A stretch of 7,658 nucleotides of DNA, from positions 1-7,658 of the forward strand of contig RDYC01000341.1 in NCBI GenBank assembly GCA_004293295.1. Direction: 5' to 3'. Numbering within the stretch: the first letter of the stretch is position 1; each line of letters starts with the position of its first letter. The stretch comes from Bacteroidota bacterium. Lineage in GTDB: Bacteria; Bacteroidota; Bacteroidia; UKL13-3. A program made the translations under genes and the position numbers. Under the pieces are notes generated by a model. The model was not told the DNA's origin. It ran no database searches and was given only the letters and a program-made list of their open reading frames with translations. This document shows positions 6,268-7,658 of the stretch, piece by piece.

Positions 6268-7658
6268 ATGGGATTAAGAAAAAAACCATACAACGAAGAC
6301 AAAAAAGGGGACAACAAAAATGATTCAAAAAGAGGAAGTAGCAATGTCCGGTCTTTTGATAATGGTAAACCCCCAAGGGTTGTAAGAACCGAAAAATCAA
6401 GTCGTGGATTTAGAAATGAGGATGCGGATAAAAGCAGCAGCAGGAGTTCAACATCAACAGGCCAAAGACTATCGGGAGATACCCGTAAAACGGTTAGGCC
6501 AAGCACAAGGGGTGCTTATGGAGAAAAGAAAACCAGTCGTCCGGAGTTTTCAGATAGACCGAAAAAACCGGTAGGTGGTCGCAGCTCTTATTCACAGAAA
6601 GATGAAAATAGTGGTTACAATAGAAGGCCAACAAGCACCAGAGGCGCTGAAAACAGGTCTGGTGAGAACCGGAGATTTGTTAAATCGGATAGGCCACAAA
6701 AAACAACTAGCGGGCGCGCCCCATACGTGCGTAAAAGTGAAGGAGATGATAAACGGCCATCAAAAGCAGGAAATGTATTTGGTGGAGCAAAAAGAACAAG
6801 CTACAAAGATGATAACAAGCGAGACAATTTTCGCACAAGCAAGGGCGGTTATGGCTTAAGGGGCCCATCTAAAGACCGTTTTTCTTCTGGTGAAGAACGA
6901 GCAGAAAGAGGAATTCGTTCCAATAAAGACGGTTTTTCAAATGAAGGGCCAACAAGAAGAGGAAAAACCGGAAGGCCTTATATGGTTAAAGGGGCAAAGG
7001 CAAGGGATTTAAAGGCAAAAAGTGATGAAATGCTTGACTCCATTGCTCCGGATATTGTTCGGTTAAACAGGTTTATCTCAAACGCGGGAATATGCAGCCG
7101 CAGGGAAGCGGATGATTTAATTTCGGCTGGGTTAGTTTCCGTTAACGGAGAGGTTGTAACCGAAATGGGCTATAAAGTAAAACCAGGAGATGAAGTAAAG
7201 TACAATAAACAACGATTGAGTTGGGAACAAAAAGTGTACTTATTGATGAATAAACCCAAAGACTTTATCACTACTAGCGATGATCCTGATGGCAGAAAAA
7301 TAATCATGGATTTAATTAAAGAACCTCGTTTGCCGAGGGTTTACCCGGTAGGCAGGTTGGATAGAAATACAACAGGGGTGATATTATTAACCAATGATGG
7401 TGAACTGGCTCAACGACTAACCCACCCTAAGTATAATATTACAAAAATATACAAGGCCGTTTTAAACAAATCGTTTGCTGCAAAAGATTTACAAGAGCTA
7501 GGAAGCAATGGTGTTGAACTGGAAGACGGGCCAATTAAACCGGACGTAATTGGAATACCTAGCCCGAATGAACGGAATGTGGTATTGGTTCAAATTCATA
7601 GCGGACGTAATCGGATTATTCACAGAATGTTTGAAGCAATGGGCTATTTAGTGGATAA
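6268..7658 (+). CDS. rluB: RsuA/RluB-family rRNA pseudouridine synthase with long basic N-terminal extension, cut by the right edge
   Basis: The frame opens at ATG 6268 (MGLRKKPYNEDKKGDNK) and runs unbroken for 463 codons to the edge. Residues 1 to about 255 are low complexity, dominated by Arg, Lys, Ser, Gly, Asp and Asn with short pieces such as GENRRF and RPQKTTSGRAP. They are almost certainly disordered and RNA-binding by charge (inference). An S4 RNA-binding domain follows at about 264-310 (RLNRFISNAGICSRREADDL, then VSVNGEVV). The catalytic domain starts near 325 with LLMNKPKDFITT. The active-site aspartate is Asp365 in VGRLDRNTTGVILLTNDGEL, then LTHPKYNITKIYKAVL and HSGRNRIIHRMFEAMGY. 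The family converts a specific uridine to pseudouridine in rRNA. RluB acts at 2605 of E. coli 23S rRNA, but RsuA and RluE/F relatives are alternatives, so the symbol is tentative. Perhaps a few dozen residues lie beyond the edge. Confidence 0.93.
   Translation, partial: MGLRKKPYNEDKKGDNKNDSKRGSSNVRSFDNGKPPRVVRTEKSSRGFRNEDADKSSSRSSTSTGQRLSGDTRKTVRPSTRGAYGEKKTSRPEFSDRPKKPVGGRSSYSQKDENSGYNRRPTSTRGAENRSGENRRFVKSDRPQKTTSGRAPYVRKSEGDDKRPSKAGNVFGGAKRTSYKDDNKRDNFRTSKGGYGLRGPSKDRFSSGEERAERGIRSNKDGFSNEGPTRRGKTGRPYMVKGAKARDLKAKSDEMLDSIAPDIVRLNRFISNAGICSRREADDLISAGLVSVNGEVVTEMGYKVKPGDEVKYNKQRLSWEQKVYLLMNKPKDFITTSDDPDGRKIIMDLIKEPRLPRVYPVGRLDRNTTGVILLTNDGELAQRLTHPKYNITKIYKAVLNKSFAAKDLQELGSNGVELEDGPIKPDVIGIPSPNERNVVLVQIHSGRNRIIHRMFEAMGYLVD

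Noticed and set aside
6198..6859. A minus-strand Leu/Ser-rich frame and a plus-strand frame over the pseudouridine synthase tail
   Set aside because: The Leu-rich reading is the complement of Arg/Lys/Ser codons in the low-complexity tail. The tail's own frame joins directly to the S4 and catalytic domains.
6625..6960. Short similar pieces in the pseudouridine synthase tail as a DNA tandem repeat
   Set aside because: Resemblance is only in amino-acid composition. I found no regular repeat unit at the DNA level.

Overview
The window looks like an origin-proximal chromosomal segment of a Bacteroidota bacterium. The evidence is a secreted protein with a gliding-motility-type (type IX secretion, type B) C-terminal sorting domain, TAnnTTTG-like promoter elements, starts without clear Shine-Dalgarno sequences, AT-rich DNA, and MnmG and YbeY sequences of the Bacteroidota style. 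No mobile element, CRISPR array, tRNA or rRNA was seen.

Layout: from about 5968 down to the left edge, five genes lie on the minus strand in one tight run. Transcribed right to left, they are a catalytic M16 zinc peptidase (5968-4802), a non-catalytic M16 partner (4805-3534), a secreted protein with a type IX sorting domain (3546-1807), the rRNA-processing endoribonuclease YbeY (1826-1350), and the tRNA wobble-uridine enzyme MnmG/GidA (from 1334, cut by the left edge). Successive genes overlap by 4, 13 and 20 bases, and a 15-base gap precedes mnmG, so the run is probably one operon with coupled translation. A divergent intergenic stretch (5969-6267) separates it from a plus-strand gene (6268 to the right edge) for an RsuA/RluB-type rRNA pseudouridine synthase with a very long, basic, disordered-looking N-terminal tail.

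Three copies of a ParB-binding parS motif lie inside coding sequence. One is a perfect 16-bp palindrome at the 3' end of ybeY (1360-1375). A 14/16 match lies in the M16 partner gene (4242-4257), and a 13/16 match lies in the secreted-protein gene (2257-2272). They are read in different codon frames, so the shared signal is in the DNA and not in the proteins. Together they suggest a ParB loading zone threaded through the operon, which fits the origin-proximal position that mnmG/gidA often has.

A second oddity is the 5' end of the catalytic peptidase gene. The frame opens at a TTG only 23 codons before the zinc motif, and the usual first beta strand is missing. A remnant resembling it sits in another frame just upstream, so the gene may have suffered a small indel or 5' rearrangement. 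Three of the genes (mnmG, ybeY and rluB) serve translation or RNA maturation. The two peptidases and the secreted protein look like functionally separate passengers in the operon.
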